Assembly: GCA_902535255.1 (NCBI GenBank)
Contig: CACASQ010000005.1
Location: forward strand, 1-46,924
Length of the DNA stretch: 46,924 nt
Direction of reading: 5' to 3'
Source: an uncultured Pelagibacteraceae bacterium
GTDB lineage: Bacteria > Pseudomonadota > Alphaproteobacteria > Pelagibacterales > Pelagibacteraceae
Below the pieces are notes generated by a model. That model worked only from the letters and a program-made list of their open reading frames with translations, made no database searches and had not been told where the DNA came from. Numbering within the stretch: the stretch's first letter is position 1; each line of letters starts with the position of its first letter. A program made the translations under genes and the position numbers. Shown here in pieces: positions 13,472 through 23,149 of this stretch.

Positions 13472-15415
13472 TTAAGCGAAATTGATTGGATCGACATCAA
13501 CCATAAGTTTTATTTTTGATGAGATTTTAAGCCCATTTAAGACATTTGAGATTTTTTTTTGCAGAAAAAAGCGATTGTCAAACCTTATTAATAACCTAGA
13601 CCTAAAATTTTTTTTTATCTTAAGCAAAGGAGAGTCTACTGGTCCTAAAACTTCTAGATCATTTATCTGATTTAATTTATTTTTTATTTCTCTTGCTCCT
13701 TGTAAACTTAAGCTTCTATTTTTTGAGGAAATTATAATAGCAATTAATCTGATAAATGGAGGAAGTTTATTTTTTTTTCTCAATATAAGTTCGTTTTTTA
13801 AAAGTTCTTCTGATTGATTTTTTATTAATTCATTAAGAGTTATATCGTGAGGTGTAAGAGTTTGATAAATTATTACAGATTTTGAACTAAATCTTCCAGC
13901 TCTTCCGCTTAATTGATGATATAGCTGTATATTCTTTTCTGTACTTCTTAGATCGTAACCTCTACCAGAAAAATCAGCATCAATTACAACAATACAATTT
14001 AATTTTGGAAAATTGAAACCTTTTGAAATCATTTGAGTTCCTACTAAAATACTTAATTTATTTTCTTTTATTTCTTTAAATAGATTTTTTGTTTTTTCCT
14101 TTGTTTTCAAGTAATCACTTGAAAATATTTTTATTTTTTCAGCAGGGAATGTTTCTTTAACTTCCTCAAATATCTTTTCTACACCTGGACCATACATAAT
14201 ATAATCACAAATACCTTTAGACCTACATTTAGTTTTTAATATCCTTTCAGATGAGCAATGATGGCAAATTGCTTTGTTTTTAATTTTGTGGAACGTTAAG
14301 TATAATGAACAATTTGAACAAATCAGTTTATAACTGCATTTTTTACAAATTAAATATGGAGCAAAACCTCTTCTGTTTATAAAAAATAAAATTTGATCAC
14401 CTTTTTCTAAATACTGTTTGACTAAGTTTATTGTTTCTTTGGCGATAAATTTGTTTTTTATTTTGTTCAAATTTAAGTTAATTATTTTTGTTTCAGGTAA
14501 TGGATAATCATTAAATCTTTTTAAAATTTTTATATGTCTATACTTCTTGTTAAAAATATTGTTGTAAGTTTCTATTGAAGGCACTGAAGTTACTAAGTGA
14601 ATAGGTATTTTCTCAAAATTCGCTCTTGAGATTGCCATATCTCTTGCATTGTAAGTAACACCTTCATCTTGTTTATAGGAAGTATCGTGCTCTTCGTCTA
14701 CAATTATTATTCCAAGTTTTTTAAAGGGTAAAAGTAAAGCTGATCTGGCACCAACTAAAATTTTTATTTTATTATTTATCAGTCCTTTCCAAATAATTCT
14801 TTTATTTTTTGGTGTAATTTTAGAGTGCCATATTGCAGGTTCGAAACCAAAAAAATCTTCAAATCGTGACTTAAAATCATTAGTCAAAAAAATTTCTGGT
14901 AAGAGTACAAGAGCTTGGCAATTTTGATTAACAATCTTCTTTATTCTCTCAAAATAAACTAATGTTTTTCCTGAACCTGTTGTGCCTTGTAAAACTGAAA
15001 CATCGAATTTATTTTGAACTTTTTCTAGGAACTTTAGAGCTTTTAACTGTTCACAGTTCAATTCGAATTTTTTCAATTTAGTTTTCTTAATTTGAATAGG
15101 GCCATCTTTCATTTTAAAAAAGTTTTTAGTACCTCCAATAACCATTTTTAATACGAGCCCTATGGGAACCATATTATAGGATGAAAACCACTCAATATAA
15201 TCAACTAATTTAGCATCAATTGAATATCCAGTTTTTCTAACAATGTTTTTAATTTTTATATTTTTGGGTTCGGAATATTTGTTTTTCCAAATTACTCCTA
15301 TTTCGTTTTTTGTACCAAACGGAACCTCTACTAGATCTCCAATTTTTTCTTGTTCAATAGAGTTGTAAGTAAATGGAAAATTAAACACTTTCGGCAACAA
15401 AACTTGTGCTTTCAT
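13472..15415 (-). CDS. priA: Primosomal protein N' (PriA helicase), altered zinc site
   Basis: 3'-to-5' helicase that recognises stalled forks and reloads the replisome. At 647 residues it is shorter than the E. coli protein (about 730), but the order is complete: N-terminal 3'-end-binding domain, then helicase lobe with Walker A G-T-T-G-S-G-K-T (about 141-148) and D-E-E-H, zinc region, second lobe with S-G-R-A-G-R. The cysteines at 357, 360, 366, 369, 384, 387 and 397 match the family spacing exactly, but the eighth position (400) is Lys (codon AAA), with Cys403 nearby. The gene lies between lpd and atpH on the same strand. Confidence 0.94.
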   Translation of the reverse strand: MKAQVLLPKVFNFPFTYNSIEQEKIGDLVEVPFGTKNEIGVIWKNKYSEPKNIKIKNIVRKTGYSIDAKLVDYIEWFSSYNMVPIGLVLKMVIGGTKNFFKMKDGPIQIKKTKLKKFELNCEQLKALKFLEKVQNKFDVSVLQGTTGSGKTLVYFERIKKIVNQNCQALVLLPEIFLTNDFKSRFEDFFGFEPAIWHSKITPKNKRIIWKGLINNKIKILVGARSALLLPFKKLGIIIVDEEHDTSYKQDEGVTYNARDMAISRANFEKIPIHLVTSVPSIETYNNIFNKKYRHIKILKRFNDYPLPETKIINLNLNKIKNKFIAKETINLVKQYLEKGDQILFFINRRGFAPYLICKKCSYKLICSNCSLYLTFHKIKNKAICHHCSSERILKTKCRSKGICDYIMYGPGVEKIFEEVKETFPAEKIKIFSSDYLKTKEKTKNLFKEIKENKLSILVGTQMISKGFNFPKLNCIVVIDADFSGRGYDLRSTEKNIQLYHQLSGRAGRFSSKSVIIYQTLTPHDITLNELIKNQSEELLKNELILRKKNKLPPFIRLIAIIISSKNRSLSLQGAREIKNKLNQINDLEVLGPVDSPLLKIKKNFRSRLLIRFDNRFFLQKKISNVLNGLKISSKIKLMVDVDPINFA

Positions 15416-15443
15416 ATAATGATAGTATTAGTTTTTTTTTTAA

Positions 15444-16844
15444 TTAAAAATGAATTGGTCTTTTATCAACAGCCAATGCTGCTTCTTTAATGGCCTCAGT
15501 ATGTGTAGGGTGAGCGTGACAAGTTCTGGCTATATCTTCGGCACTTGCTCCAAATTCCATTGCCAAAGCCATTTCAGCAATCATATCTCCACAATGCGGA
15601 CCGATAATATGTACACCTAAAACTTTATCTGTTTGGCTATCTGCTAAAATTTTAACAAAACCCTCTGTTTCGTTGTTTACCTTTGCTCTAGAGTTAGCCA
15701 TAAAAGGAAATTTTCCCACTTTGTAGCTTTTGTTTTCATCTTTAAGCTGCTCCTCTGTTTTTCCAACTGTCGCAACCTCTGGTGAAGTATAGATTACTCC
15801 TGGTATTACATCATAATTTACATGTCCAGCTTGACCAGCTAAAATCTCAGCTACTGCTATTCCTTCTTCTTCAGCTTTGTGAGCTAGCATTGGGCCTTTA
15901 ATTACATCTCCTATAGCATAAATATTTTTCACAGTTGTTTGAAGTTTTTTGTTTACCTCGATCCGTCCCTTTTTATCTTTTTTAATACCCACTTTTGATA
16001 AGTTTAAGCCCTCTGTATAAGGTTTTCTACCAACTGAGACGAGAACTTTATCAAATTCTAAAGAGTCTTCTTTTGAATTTTTTAATTCAGTAAAATTAAT
16101 TAAAACCCCTTTGTTGGTTTTTTTAACTGTATTAACTTTTGATCCCAATTTAAATTTTATACCTTGTTTCAGTAGAATCTTTTTAAATTCTTCAGATATT
16201 TCTCTGTCCATGCCTGGTGTGATATGTTCAAGGTATTCTATTACTGTAACTTCAGCTCCTAATCTAGACCAAACAGAACCCATTTCAAGGCCGATATATC
16301 CTCCACCAATAACAGCAAGTTTTTTTGGAACTTTATTAAGTGATAAAGCACCAGTTGAAGAAATTATATTTTCCTCGTCTATATCTATTCCTGGTAAAGA
16401 AACAACTTCTGATCCAGTTGCAATAACAATATTTTTAGATTTATAATTTGTTTTTTGGTCATTGTTATAAACTACTATGTCATTTTTTGAAAAAAGCACT
16501 CCCTTTCCTTTTATATAAGTAACTTTATTTTTTTTAAACAAAAACTCAACACCTTTCGTTAGAACTTGAATTGATTTATTCTTATTTGACATCATTTTTT
16601 CGATATTAAGTTTAATACCATCAATTTCAATTCCTTGTTGATTGAAGTCTTTTTTTGCCTTATGGAAATTTTCAGATAAATTAAGTAAGCTTTTTGACGG
16701 TATGCAACCAACATTCAAGCAAGTGCCGCCTAGAGTGCCTCTTGACTCCACACAAGCTGTTTTTAAACCTAATTGCGCAGCGCGTATCGCACAAACATAT
16801 CCCCCAGGACCACCGCCAATTACTATTAAATCAAAATTATCCAT
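15444..16844 (-). CDS. lpdA: Dihydrolipoyl dehydrogenase (E3)
   Basis: Flavoprotein that reoxidises dihydrolipoyl groups of the 2-oxoglutarate dehydrogenase complex (and possibly others) with NAD. 466 residues. The FAD motif G-G-G-P-G-G is at residues 10-15. The redox disulfide is Cys42/Cys47 in G-G-T-C-L-N-V-G-C-I-P-S-K, and the NAD-binding G-G-G-Y-I-G-L-E is mid-protein. The H-A-H-P-T-H-T-E proton-relay motif lies near residue 445. One base separates it from sucB, so it is the E3 of this operon. Confidence 0.97.
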   Translation of the reverse strand: MDNFDLIVIGGGPGGYVCAIRAAQLGLKTACVESRGTLGGTCLNVGCIPSKSLLNLSENFHKAKKDFNQQGIEIDGIKLNIEKMMSNKNKSIQVLTKGVEFLFKKNKVTYIKGKGVLFSKNDIVVYNNDQKTNYKSKNIVIATGSEVVSLPGIDIDEENIISSTGALSLNKVPKKLAVIGGGYIGLEMGSVWSRLGAEVTVIEYLEHITPGMDREISEEFKKILLKQGIKFKLGSKVNTVKKTNKGVLINFTELKNSKEDSLEFDKVLVSVGRKPYTEGLNLSKVGIKKDKKGRIEVNKKLQTTVKNIYAIGDVIKGPMLAHKAEEEGIAVAEILAGQAGHVNYDVIPGVIYTSPEVATVGKTEEQLKDENKSYKVGKFPFMANSRAKVNNETEGFVKILADSQTDKVLGVHIIGPHCGDMIAEMALAMEFGASAEDIARTCHAHPTHTEAIKEAALAVDKRPIHF

Positions 16845-16845
16845 T

Positions 16846-18177
16846 TTAAATATTTAAAAATAGTCTTTTAGGCTGTTCTAAAGACTCTTTTACAATTTTC
16901 AAAAAAGACACAGCTTCTTTTCCATCAATTATTCTATGATCGTAAGATAAAGCTAAATACATTACTGGTCTAACTTCAATGTTTCCATTAACGACGACTG
17001 GTCTTTCTATAATATTGTGCATTCCCAATACTGCTGACTGAGGAGGATTAAGTATTGGCGTCGAAAGCATTGAGCCATAAATTCCTCCGTTGGTGATTGT
17101 AAAAGTTCCACCTTGTAAATCTTCTATTGTGATTTTACCCTCTCTAGCTTTTTGACCTAAGTTTCCAATATTTTTTTCAATATCAGCGAATGACATTTCA
17201 TCGGTCTCTTTCAATACTGGGACCACTAATCCCCTGTCTGTTCCAACTGCAATGCTTATGTTGTAATAATTTTTGTAAACTATCTCATCACCTTGAATTT
17301 CTGCGTTTATCGAGGGATAATTTTTTAATCCAATAACACAAGCTTTAACAAAAAAAGACATAAAACCAAGTTTAACTTTATAACTATTTTGGAATTCATC
17401 TTTATATTGATTTCTCATAGCTATAACTTCACTCATATCCACTTCATTAAAAGTACTGAGCATAGCTGCGTTTTCTTGAGCTTCTTTTAATCTTTTTGCA
17501 ATTGTGAGTCTAAGTCTTGTCATCTTAACACGTTCTTCGGGGCCATGTTTTATTTTTCTTTCTGAAGGAGATGGTTTTGAGCCCATTAAACTCATAACAT
17601 CTTCTTTTAAAATTATTCCATTTTTTCCTGAACCTTGGATTTTTTTTATATCAACATTTGCTTCGCTAGCCATTTTTCTAGCAGCAGGAGATATCTTTGT
17701 TTCTTTAATATTATTTACAATTTTGTTTTCTTTTAGTTTTTCATTATGAACTTTTTCTAAAATTAGTGGTGCTTCCTCAATGCTTTCAGTTTCTAGTTTT
17801 AAAACTGACTCTTTTAATTTTTCTTTACTAATTTTTTTAGATGCTTGTTTCTTTTTTTCTTCTTTAAATAATTTTGGTGTTTCTTTTTTTTCTTTATGAG
17901 GTGGAATGTAACTTTTAATTTCTTTTGAGCTTGAAGTTGATTGATTATTTATGGTTCCTAGGAGAGACCCAACATTTACCGTTTGTCCTTCCTGGACAGC
18001 AATACTTCCTAATACTCCATTAGAGGGCGCTGGCACTTCTACGTTCACTTTATCCGTTTCTAACTCAACGATCGGTTCGTCTGCGGTTACCTTATCTCCC
18101 TGTGATTTAAGCCATTTTGATACTGTAGCCTCTGTGACTGACTCACCTAATGTAGGAACTGTGATTTTTTCTGACAT
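16846..18177 (-). CDS. sucB: 2-oxoglutarate dehydrogenase E2, dihydrolipoyl succinyltransferase
   Basis: Core of the 2-oxoglutarate dehydrogenase complex; transfers the succinyl group from lipoamide to CoA. 443 residues: one lipoyl domain (1-80) with lipoyl-lysine Lys43 in E-T-D-K-V, then a Lys/Glu-rich linker of about 85 residues. A peripheral subunit-binding domain follows (I-S-P-A-A-R-K-M-A to I-L-K-E-D-V), then the acyltransferase domain ending with H-R-I-I-D-G (His about 414). A single lipoyl domain and the sucA neighbour favour the succinyltransferase over the pyruvate E2. Confidence 0.96.
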   Translation of the reverse strand: MSEKITVPTLGESVTEATVSKWLKSQGDKVTADEPIVELETDKVNVEVPAPSNGVLGSIAVQEGQTVNVGSLLGTINNQSTSSSKEIKSYIPPHKEKKETPKLFKEEKKKQASKKISKEKLKESVLKLETESIEEAPLILEKVHNEKLKENKIVNNIKETKISPAARKMASEANVDIKKIQGSGKNGIILKEDVMSLMGSKPSPSERKIKHGPEERVKMTRLRLTIAKRLKEAQENAAMLSTFNEVDMSEVIAMRNQYKDEFQNSYKVKLGFMSFFVKACVIGLKNYPSINAEIQGDEIVYKNYYNISIAVGTDRGLVVPVLKETDEMSFADIEKNIGNLGQKAREGKITIEDLQGGTFTITNGGIYGSMLSTPILNPPQSAVLGMHNIIERPVVVNGNIEVRPVMYLALSYDHRIIDGKEAVSFLKIVKESLEQPKRLFLNI

Positions 18178-21066
18178 TTAATCTTTAAGTATCTTTTCTA
18201 ATATTTCTTTTTGTTGTGCAAGATGTTTATTAGCATTTCCAGTCGCAGTGGAGGAAGACGCCTTTCTTCCTATATATTTTACGTGAATATCTTTGAGATT
18301 AATCATTTCCAGAGTTCTATCAATAAAGTTACGAACAGTATTCCAGGCACCCATATTTTTCGGCTCTTCCTGACACCAGATGAATTCAGCATTTATATAT
18401 CTTTTTAGCATTGTCGCCAATGTTTTTGCTGGAAACGGATAAAGCTGCTCTATTCGGATGAAAACAACGTAACTATTTTTAAACTTTTCTCTAGCTTCTA
18501 ACAGATCGTAATAAATCTTTCCAGAACACATCACAATTTTCTTTATCTTTTTATCTTTGTCCAGCGAAATTAATTTATTTTCTTTAGCATATGCATCATC
18601 TTCCAAAACTCTATGAAAAGAACTTTTTGAAGAGAATTCAGAAATATTTGAAATGCATTTTTTATGTCTTAGTAATGATTTAGGTGTCATTATTATAAGA
18701 GGTTTTCTGAACTCTCTATGCATTTGTCTTCTTAAAACATGAAAATAATTTGAAGGAGTAGTGCAATTCACCACTTGAATATTTTCACCTGCACAAAGTT
18801 GAAGAAATCTCTCCAATCTAGCAGAAGAATGTTCGGGGCCTTGCCCTTCATAACCATGTGGAAGTAACATGACGAGACCACTGGCTCTCCCCCATTTGGC
18901 CTCCGATGAAGTTATAAATTGATCAATAATTACTTGACCTCCATTAGCGAAATCACCAAACTGCGCTTCCCATAAAACTAATGTCTCTGGTTCAGACAGT
19001 GAATATCCAAATTCAAATCCTAACACTGCCAACTCAGACAGGAGACTGTCTATTACTTCAAACCTCATTTGGTTTTTTTCTATATTGTTAGCAGGTATGT
19101 ATCTGTCATGATTTTCCTGATTTCTCAATATTGCATGTCTCTGACTAAATGTTCCTCTTCCAGAATCTTGTCCTGATAATCTTACTGAAAATCCCTCTGT
19201 TAATAACGTTCCAATTGCTAAGCTTTCAGCAGAAGACCAATCAATTTTTCCTGACAATAACATTTGATTTCTAAGTTCAAATACTCTTTTGAGTGTTTTA
19301 TGGGCATTAAAATTTTCAGGAATACTGAAAATTTTTTTTCCAACTTTTTTTAATTTTTCTATATCTACACCACTTAAACCCCTCTTATCTTTGCCCAGCC
19401 CGGGTTTAAATCTAGACCAAGCGCCGTCAAACCACTTCAGTTCTGATTTGTAAGTTTTAGAAGTTTCTAGTTCTTTCTCTAAAAAGTCTTTAAATTTAGT
19501 TTTCTCTTTTTGTAATTTATCAATTGACGTTAATCCTTCTGCGGAAAGTTTTTTTCCATATATTGAAAGAGTAGTAGGATGAGATTTAATTTTTTTATAC
19601 ATTATTGGTTGGGTGAAAGATGGTTCATCGCCTTCATTGTGACCAAATCTTCTATAACAGACCATATCAATAACCACATCACGATTAAATTTTTGCCTAT
19701 ATTCTGTAGCAATTTTTGCGCAATGAACTACGGCCTCGGGGTCATCTCCATTCACATGAAATATTGGAGCTTGAGCAGTTTTTGCTACATCTGATGGATA
19801 CGGCGATGATCTTGCAAATTTAGGAGATGTAGTAAATCCAATTTGATTGTTAACAATAATGTGTATCGTTCCTCCAATATTGTGTCCGGGTAGTCCTGAC
19901 ATAGCAAAGCACTCCGCTACAATTCCTTGTCCTGCAAAAGCTGCATCACCATGCATCAAAACAGGAATCACTTTTTTTCTTTTTTTATCTTTGTGAAAAA
20001 ATTGCTTAGCTCTTACTTGTCCTAACACTACTGGGTTTACTGCTTCTAAATGGGATGGATTGTCTGTCAGACTTATATGCACTGAGTTTCCGTCAAATTC
20101 TCTATTTGATGAAGCTCCAAGATGATACTTTACATCGCCTTCAAAAAATTTACTGGCACTCACTGATTTTCCAAAAAATTCACTAAAAATTGCCCTAAAA
20201 GGTTTGCCCATTACATTTGCTAATACGTTTAATCTCCCTCTATGAGGCATTCCAATTTTGATTTCTTTCGCTCCAAGCCCTCCGCCGCGTTTAATAATTT
20301 GTTCTAGAGCAGGTATCAATGCCTCTCCACCGTCTAATCCAAATCTTTTCGTTCCAACAAATTTGACATGTAAATATTTTTCAAAGCCTTCGGCTTGAAT
20401 TATTTTATTCAAAATTGCTTTTTTTCCATTTTCTGTAAACCTAATATCTTTTTCTGGACCTTCTATCCGATTTCTAATCCACGCCTTTTCTTCAGGATCT
20501 CCCATGTGCATGAATTCATAACCAATTGTAGAACAGTAGGTTCGTTTTAGAATTTTTAAAATTTGATTTAAATCAGCATATTGAAGACCAAGGACTCCAT
20601 CTAAAAAAATTTTTCTGCTATAATCTTTACTCGTGAAACCATAAGACTCTGGTTTTAATTCTGAGTGTTCCTCTTTTTTTTGAATTGATAATGGGTCTAA
20701 ATTAGCTATTAAATGACCTCTAATTCTATAAGCCCTTATTAACATAATAGCTCGTACAGAGTCTTTGGTAGCTTGGTTTATTGAACCATCAGATAGATCT
20801 GGGGAATCCTCCTTCTCATTTTTTTTATCAGTAAATGAAATATTAATGCTTTTTATTTTTTTCTCTGGAGACCAACTTGGGCCGTTTATATCATTTAAAA
20901 TTAATTTCTCATCCTCGCTTAATCCGTCAAAAAATTTTTTCCAACTTTCTGGCAGGGACGCTGGGTCAGATAAATATTCGGAGTAAAATTTATTAATAAA
21001 TTCTGAATTAATTCCTGATAAAAAAGATGTTTTTTTAAATGTTATATTATTATCTGAAGAAGACAT
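18178..21066 (-). CDS. sucA: 2-oxoglutarate dehydrogenase E1
   Basis: Thiamine-diphosphate enzyme that decarboxylates 2-oxoglutarate and succinylates the E2 lipoyl group. 962 residues, normal. The N-terminus has the E2-binding segment typical of E1o (F-I-N-K-F-Y-S-E-Y-L-S-D-P). The family histidines in G-M-P-H-R-G-R-L-N-V-L and the TDP/Mg region G-D-A-A-F-A-G-Q-G through N-N-Q-I-G-F-T-T are clear, as are G-H-N-E-G-D-E-P and F-G-D-F-A-N-G-G-Q. The sucB start directly follows its stop. Confidence 0.97.
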   Translation of the reverse strand: MSSSDNNITFKKTSFLSGINSEFINKFYSEYLSDPASLPESWKKFFDGLSEDEKLILNDINGPSWSPEKKIKSINISFTDKKNEKEDSPDLSDGSINQATKDSVRAIMLIRAYRIRGHLIANLDPLSIQKKEEHSELKPESYGFTSKDYSRKIFLDGVLGLQYADLNQILKILKRTYCSTIGYEFMHMGDPEEKAWIRNRIEGPEKDIRFTENGKKAILNKIIQAEGFEKYLHVKFVGTKRFGLDGGEALIPALEQIIKRGGGLGAKEIKIGMPHRGRLNVLANVMGKPFRAIFSEFFGKSVSASKFFEGDVKYHLGASSNREFDGNSVHISLTDNPSHLEAVNPVVLGQVRAKQFFHKDKKRKKVIPVLMHGDAAFAGQGIVAECFAMSGLPGHNIGGTIHIIVNNQIGFTTSPKFARSSPYPSDVAKTAQAPIFHVNGDDPEAVVHCAKIATEYRQKFNRDVVIDMVCYRRFGHNEGDEPSFTQPIMYKKIKSHPTTLSIYGKKLSAEGLTSIDKLQKEKTKFKDFLEKELETSKTYKSELKWFDGAWSRFKPGLGKDKRGLSGVDIEKLKKVGKKIFSIPENFNAHKTLKRVFELRNQMLLSGKIDWSSAESLAIGTLLTEGFSVRLSGQDSGRGTFSQRHAILRNQENHDRYIPANNIEKNQMRFEVIDSLLSELAVLGFEFGYSLSEPETLVLWEAQFGDFANGGQVIIDQFITSSEAKWGRASGLVMLLPHGYEGQGPEHSSARLERFLQLCAGENIQVVNCTTPSNYFHVLRRQMHREFRKPLIIMTPKSLLRHKKCISNISEFSSKSSFHRVLEDDAYAKENKLISLDKDKKIKKIVMCSGKIYYDLLEAREKFKNSYVVFIRIEQLYPFPAKTLATMLKRYINAEFIWCQEEPKNMGAWNTVRNFIDRTLEMINLKDIHVKYIGRKASSSTATGNANKHLAQQKEILEKILKD

Positions 21067-21098
21067 TAGTGGGTGATTTTAACATAAATTATTAAAAA

Positions 21099-21974
21099 TC
21101 AACTATTAAGTTTATCATATAGTGTTTTACCGATATCTGCTGGTGATTTTGATATATTTATACCTGCTGATCTCATAATTTCGATTTTATCCTCTGCCCC
21201 GCCTTTTCCGCCAGAAATAATTGCTCCTGCATGTCCCATCCTTCTTCCCGGAGGTGCTGTTAACCCGGCTATAAACCCTACGATTGGTTTTTTGATTTTT
21301 TCTTTCATAAGAAACTCAGCAGCTTCTTCTTCAGCAGTTCCACCGATTTCTCCTATCATGACTATTGATTTTGTTTCATCATCTTTTAAGAAGAGTTCAA
21401 GACAATCAATAAAATTTGTTCCATTGATTGGATCTCCTCCAATACCTATACAAGTAGACTGCCCCATGCCGCTAGCAGAAGTTTGAGCCACTGCTTCGTA
21501 TGTTAACGTTCCAGATCTTGAAACAATACCAACAGTTCCTTTTTTATGAATATTTCCTGGCATTATACCTATTTTACACTCACCTGGAGTTATAATCCCA
21601 GGACAATTGGGGCCTATAAGTCTTGAATCACTTTTTCTTAAATTTTTTTTAACCTTTAGCATATCTATAATTGGAATTCCCTCAGTAATACAAACGATAA
21701 GTTCTATCTTTGCCTCTATTGCTTCTATAATTGCAGCTGCAGCAAACTTAGGTGGAACGTAGATCATTGTTGCATTGGCTTTTGTTTCATCTTTTGCCTC
21801 TTGAACGGTATTAAAAACTGGTAGGTTTAGATGTTTTTGACCACCTTTTTTAGGTGTTACTCCTCCTACAAGGTTAGTACCATATTTTAATGCTTGTTCG
21901 GAATGAAAGGTTCCGTGAGTGCCTGTAAAGCCTTGGCAAATTAGTTTTGTAGTTTTGTTTACAAGAACCGACAT
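21099..21974 (-). CDS. sucD: Succinyl-CoA synthetase alpha subunit
   Basis: Forms succinate, CoA and a nucleoside triphosphate from succinyl-CoA; the alpha subunit carries CoA and the phosphohistidine. 291 residues. The N-terminal CoA-binding Rossmann part has [10 protein letters not shown] and the [10 protein letters not shown] segment. The phosphohistidine is His248 in R-R-M-G-H-A-G-A-I. The sucC stop directly precedes its ATG. A 32-base gap separates it from sucA. Confidence 0.97.
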   Translation of the reverse strand: MSVLVNKTTKLICQGFTGTHGTFHSEQALKYGTNLVGGVTPKKGGQKHLNLPVFNTVQEAKDETKANATMIYVPPKFAAAAIIEAIEAKIELIVCITEGIPIIDMLKVKKNLRKSDSRLIGPNCPGIITPGECKIGIMPGNIHKKGTVGIVSRSGTLTYEAVAQTSASGMGQSTCIGIGGDPINGTNFIDCLELFLKDDETKSIVMIGEIGGTAEEEAAEFLMKEKIKKPIVGFIAGLTAPPGRRMGHAGAIISGGKGGAEDKIEIMRSAGINISKSPADIGKTLYDKLNS

Positions 21975-23141
21975 CTACTTTATAGCTCCTACAATTTTTT
22001 TTGCGGCATCATTTAAGTCACTTGCTGAAAGTATTTTTAAATTTGATTTATCTAAAATCTCTTTTCCCTCTTTAAAATTAGTTCCTGCTAATCTTACAAC
22101 TAGCGGAACTGAAAGATTTACTTGTTTAGCAGCCTCAACAACTCCAAGAGCAAGAACATCACATCTCATTATTCCTCCAAATATATTAATGAGAATACCT
22201 TTTACATTTTTATCTGCTAAAATTAATTTAAAGGCCGCAGTAACTTTCTCTTTTGTGGCTCCTCCACCCACGTCTAAAAAATTCGCTGGTTCTTCTCCAT
22301 ATAATTTAATAATATCCATAGTTGCCATAGCTAAGCCTGCGCCGTTAACCATACATCCAATAGATCCATTCAGTTTAATGTAAGCTAAGTCATGTTTGCT
22401 AGCTTCGATTTCTGCAGGCTCTTCTTCGTTCAAATCTCTTAACTTAAGAATTTCTGGCCTTCTAAAGATCGCGTTATCATCGAAGTTCATTTTTGCATCT
22501 AAACAAATAATCTTATCGTCTTTAGTGATTATTAGTGGGTTTATCTCTATCAAATTTGCGTCTTTCTCGATTAAAATTCTATATAAAGATACAACCAACT
22601 TTTCTGCAATTTTTTTTTGATTTTCATTAAATTTAAATATTGAAATTATTTCAGCAATTTCGCTCTTCGTAGGTCCTTGATCGCTAAAATCAATTTTTTT
22701 TGTTAAAATCTTACTTGGAGTCTCCATTGCTACTTTTTCTATATCCATTCCTCCTTCAGTACTGCTTATAAATGCAATTTTTGACGACTCTCTATCGACT
22801 AGACAAGATAAGTAAAATTCTTTTGAGATATCTGAAGCTTCTTCAATGTAGAGTCTTTGGACTTTTTTGCCTTCGGGGCCTGTTTGATGAGTAACTAGAT
22901 TTTTTCCAAACATTTTTTTTGCCTCATTTTCTAGTTCTTTTCCTCCTTCAACCAGTTTAACACCTCCTGCTTTACCTCTACCACCTGCATGAATTTGAGC
23001 TTTAAGAACATACTTTTTATTAGTGTCTAAATTTTTTGTATCTTTTGCAATATCATTTTCAGAGAAAATTACTATCCCCTTAGACACTGGGACTCCAAAA
23101 TCTTTTAAAATTTCTTTAGCTTGATGTTCGTGTATATTCAT
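21975..23141 (-). CDS. sucC: Succinyl-CoA synthetase beta subunit
   Basis: ATP-grasp subunit that binds nucleotide and succinate. 388 residues. It begins M-N-I-H-E-H-Q-A-K-E-I-L, the canonical start. A-Q-I-H-A-G-G-R-G-K-A-G-G-V is the nucleotide loop, I-E-I-N-P-L-I lies mid-protein and L-N-I-F-G-G-I-M-R-C-D near residue 320. It is the first TCA gene of the sucCDAB-lpd run. Only 8 bases separate it from the unrelated upstream membrane gene, so its promoter lies inside or before that gene. Confidence 0.97.
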   Translation of the reverse strand: MNIHEHQAKEILKDFGVPVSKGIVIFSENDIAKDTKNLDTNKKYVLKAQIHAGGRGKAGGVKLVEGGKELENEAKKMFGKNLVTHQTGPEGKKVQRLYIEEASDISKEFYLSCLVDRESSKIAFISSTEGGMDIEKVAMETPSKILTKKIDFSDQGPTKSEIAEIISIFKFNENQKKIAEKLVVSLYRILIEKDANLIEINPLIITKDDKIICLDAKMNFDDNAIFRRPEILKLRDLNEEEPAEIEASKHDLAYIKLNGSIGCMVNGAGLAMATMDIIKLYGEEPANFLDVGGGATKEKVTAAFKLILADKNVKGILINIFGGIMRCDVLALGVVEAAKQVNLSVPLVVRLAGTNFKEGKEILDKSNLKILSASDLNDAAKKIVGAIK

Positions 23142-23149
23142 TTTTTTTT

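Noticed and set aside
21919-22383. 154-codon plus-strand open frame opposite sucC/sucD
   Set aside because: Shadow of two highly conserved genes, spanning their junction, with no motif of its own.
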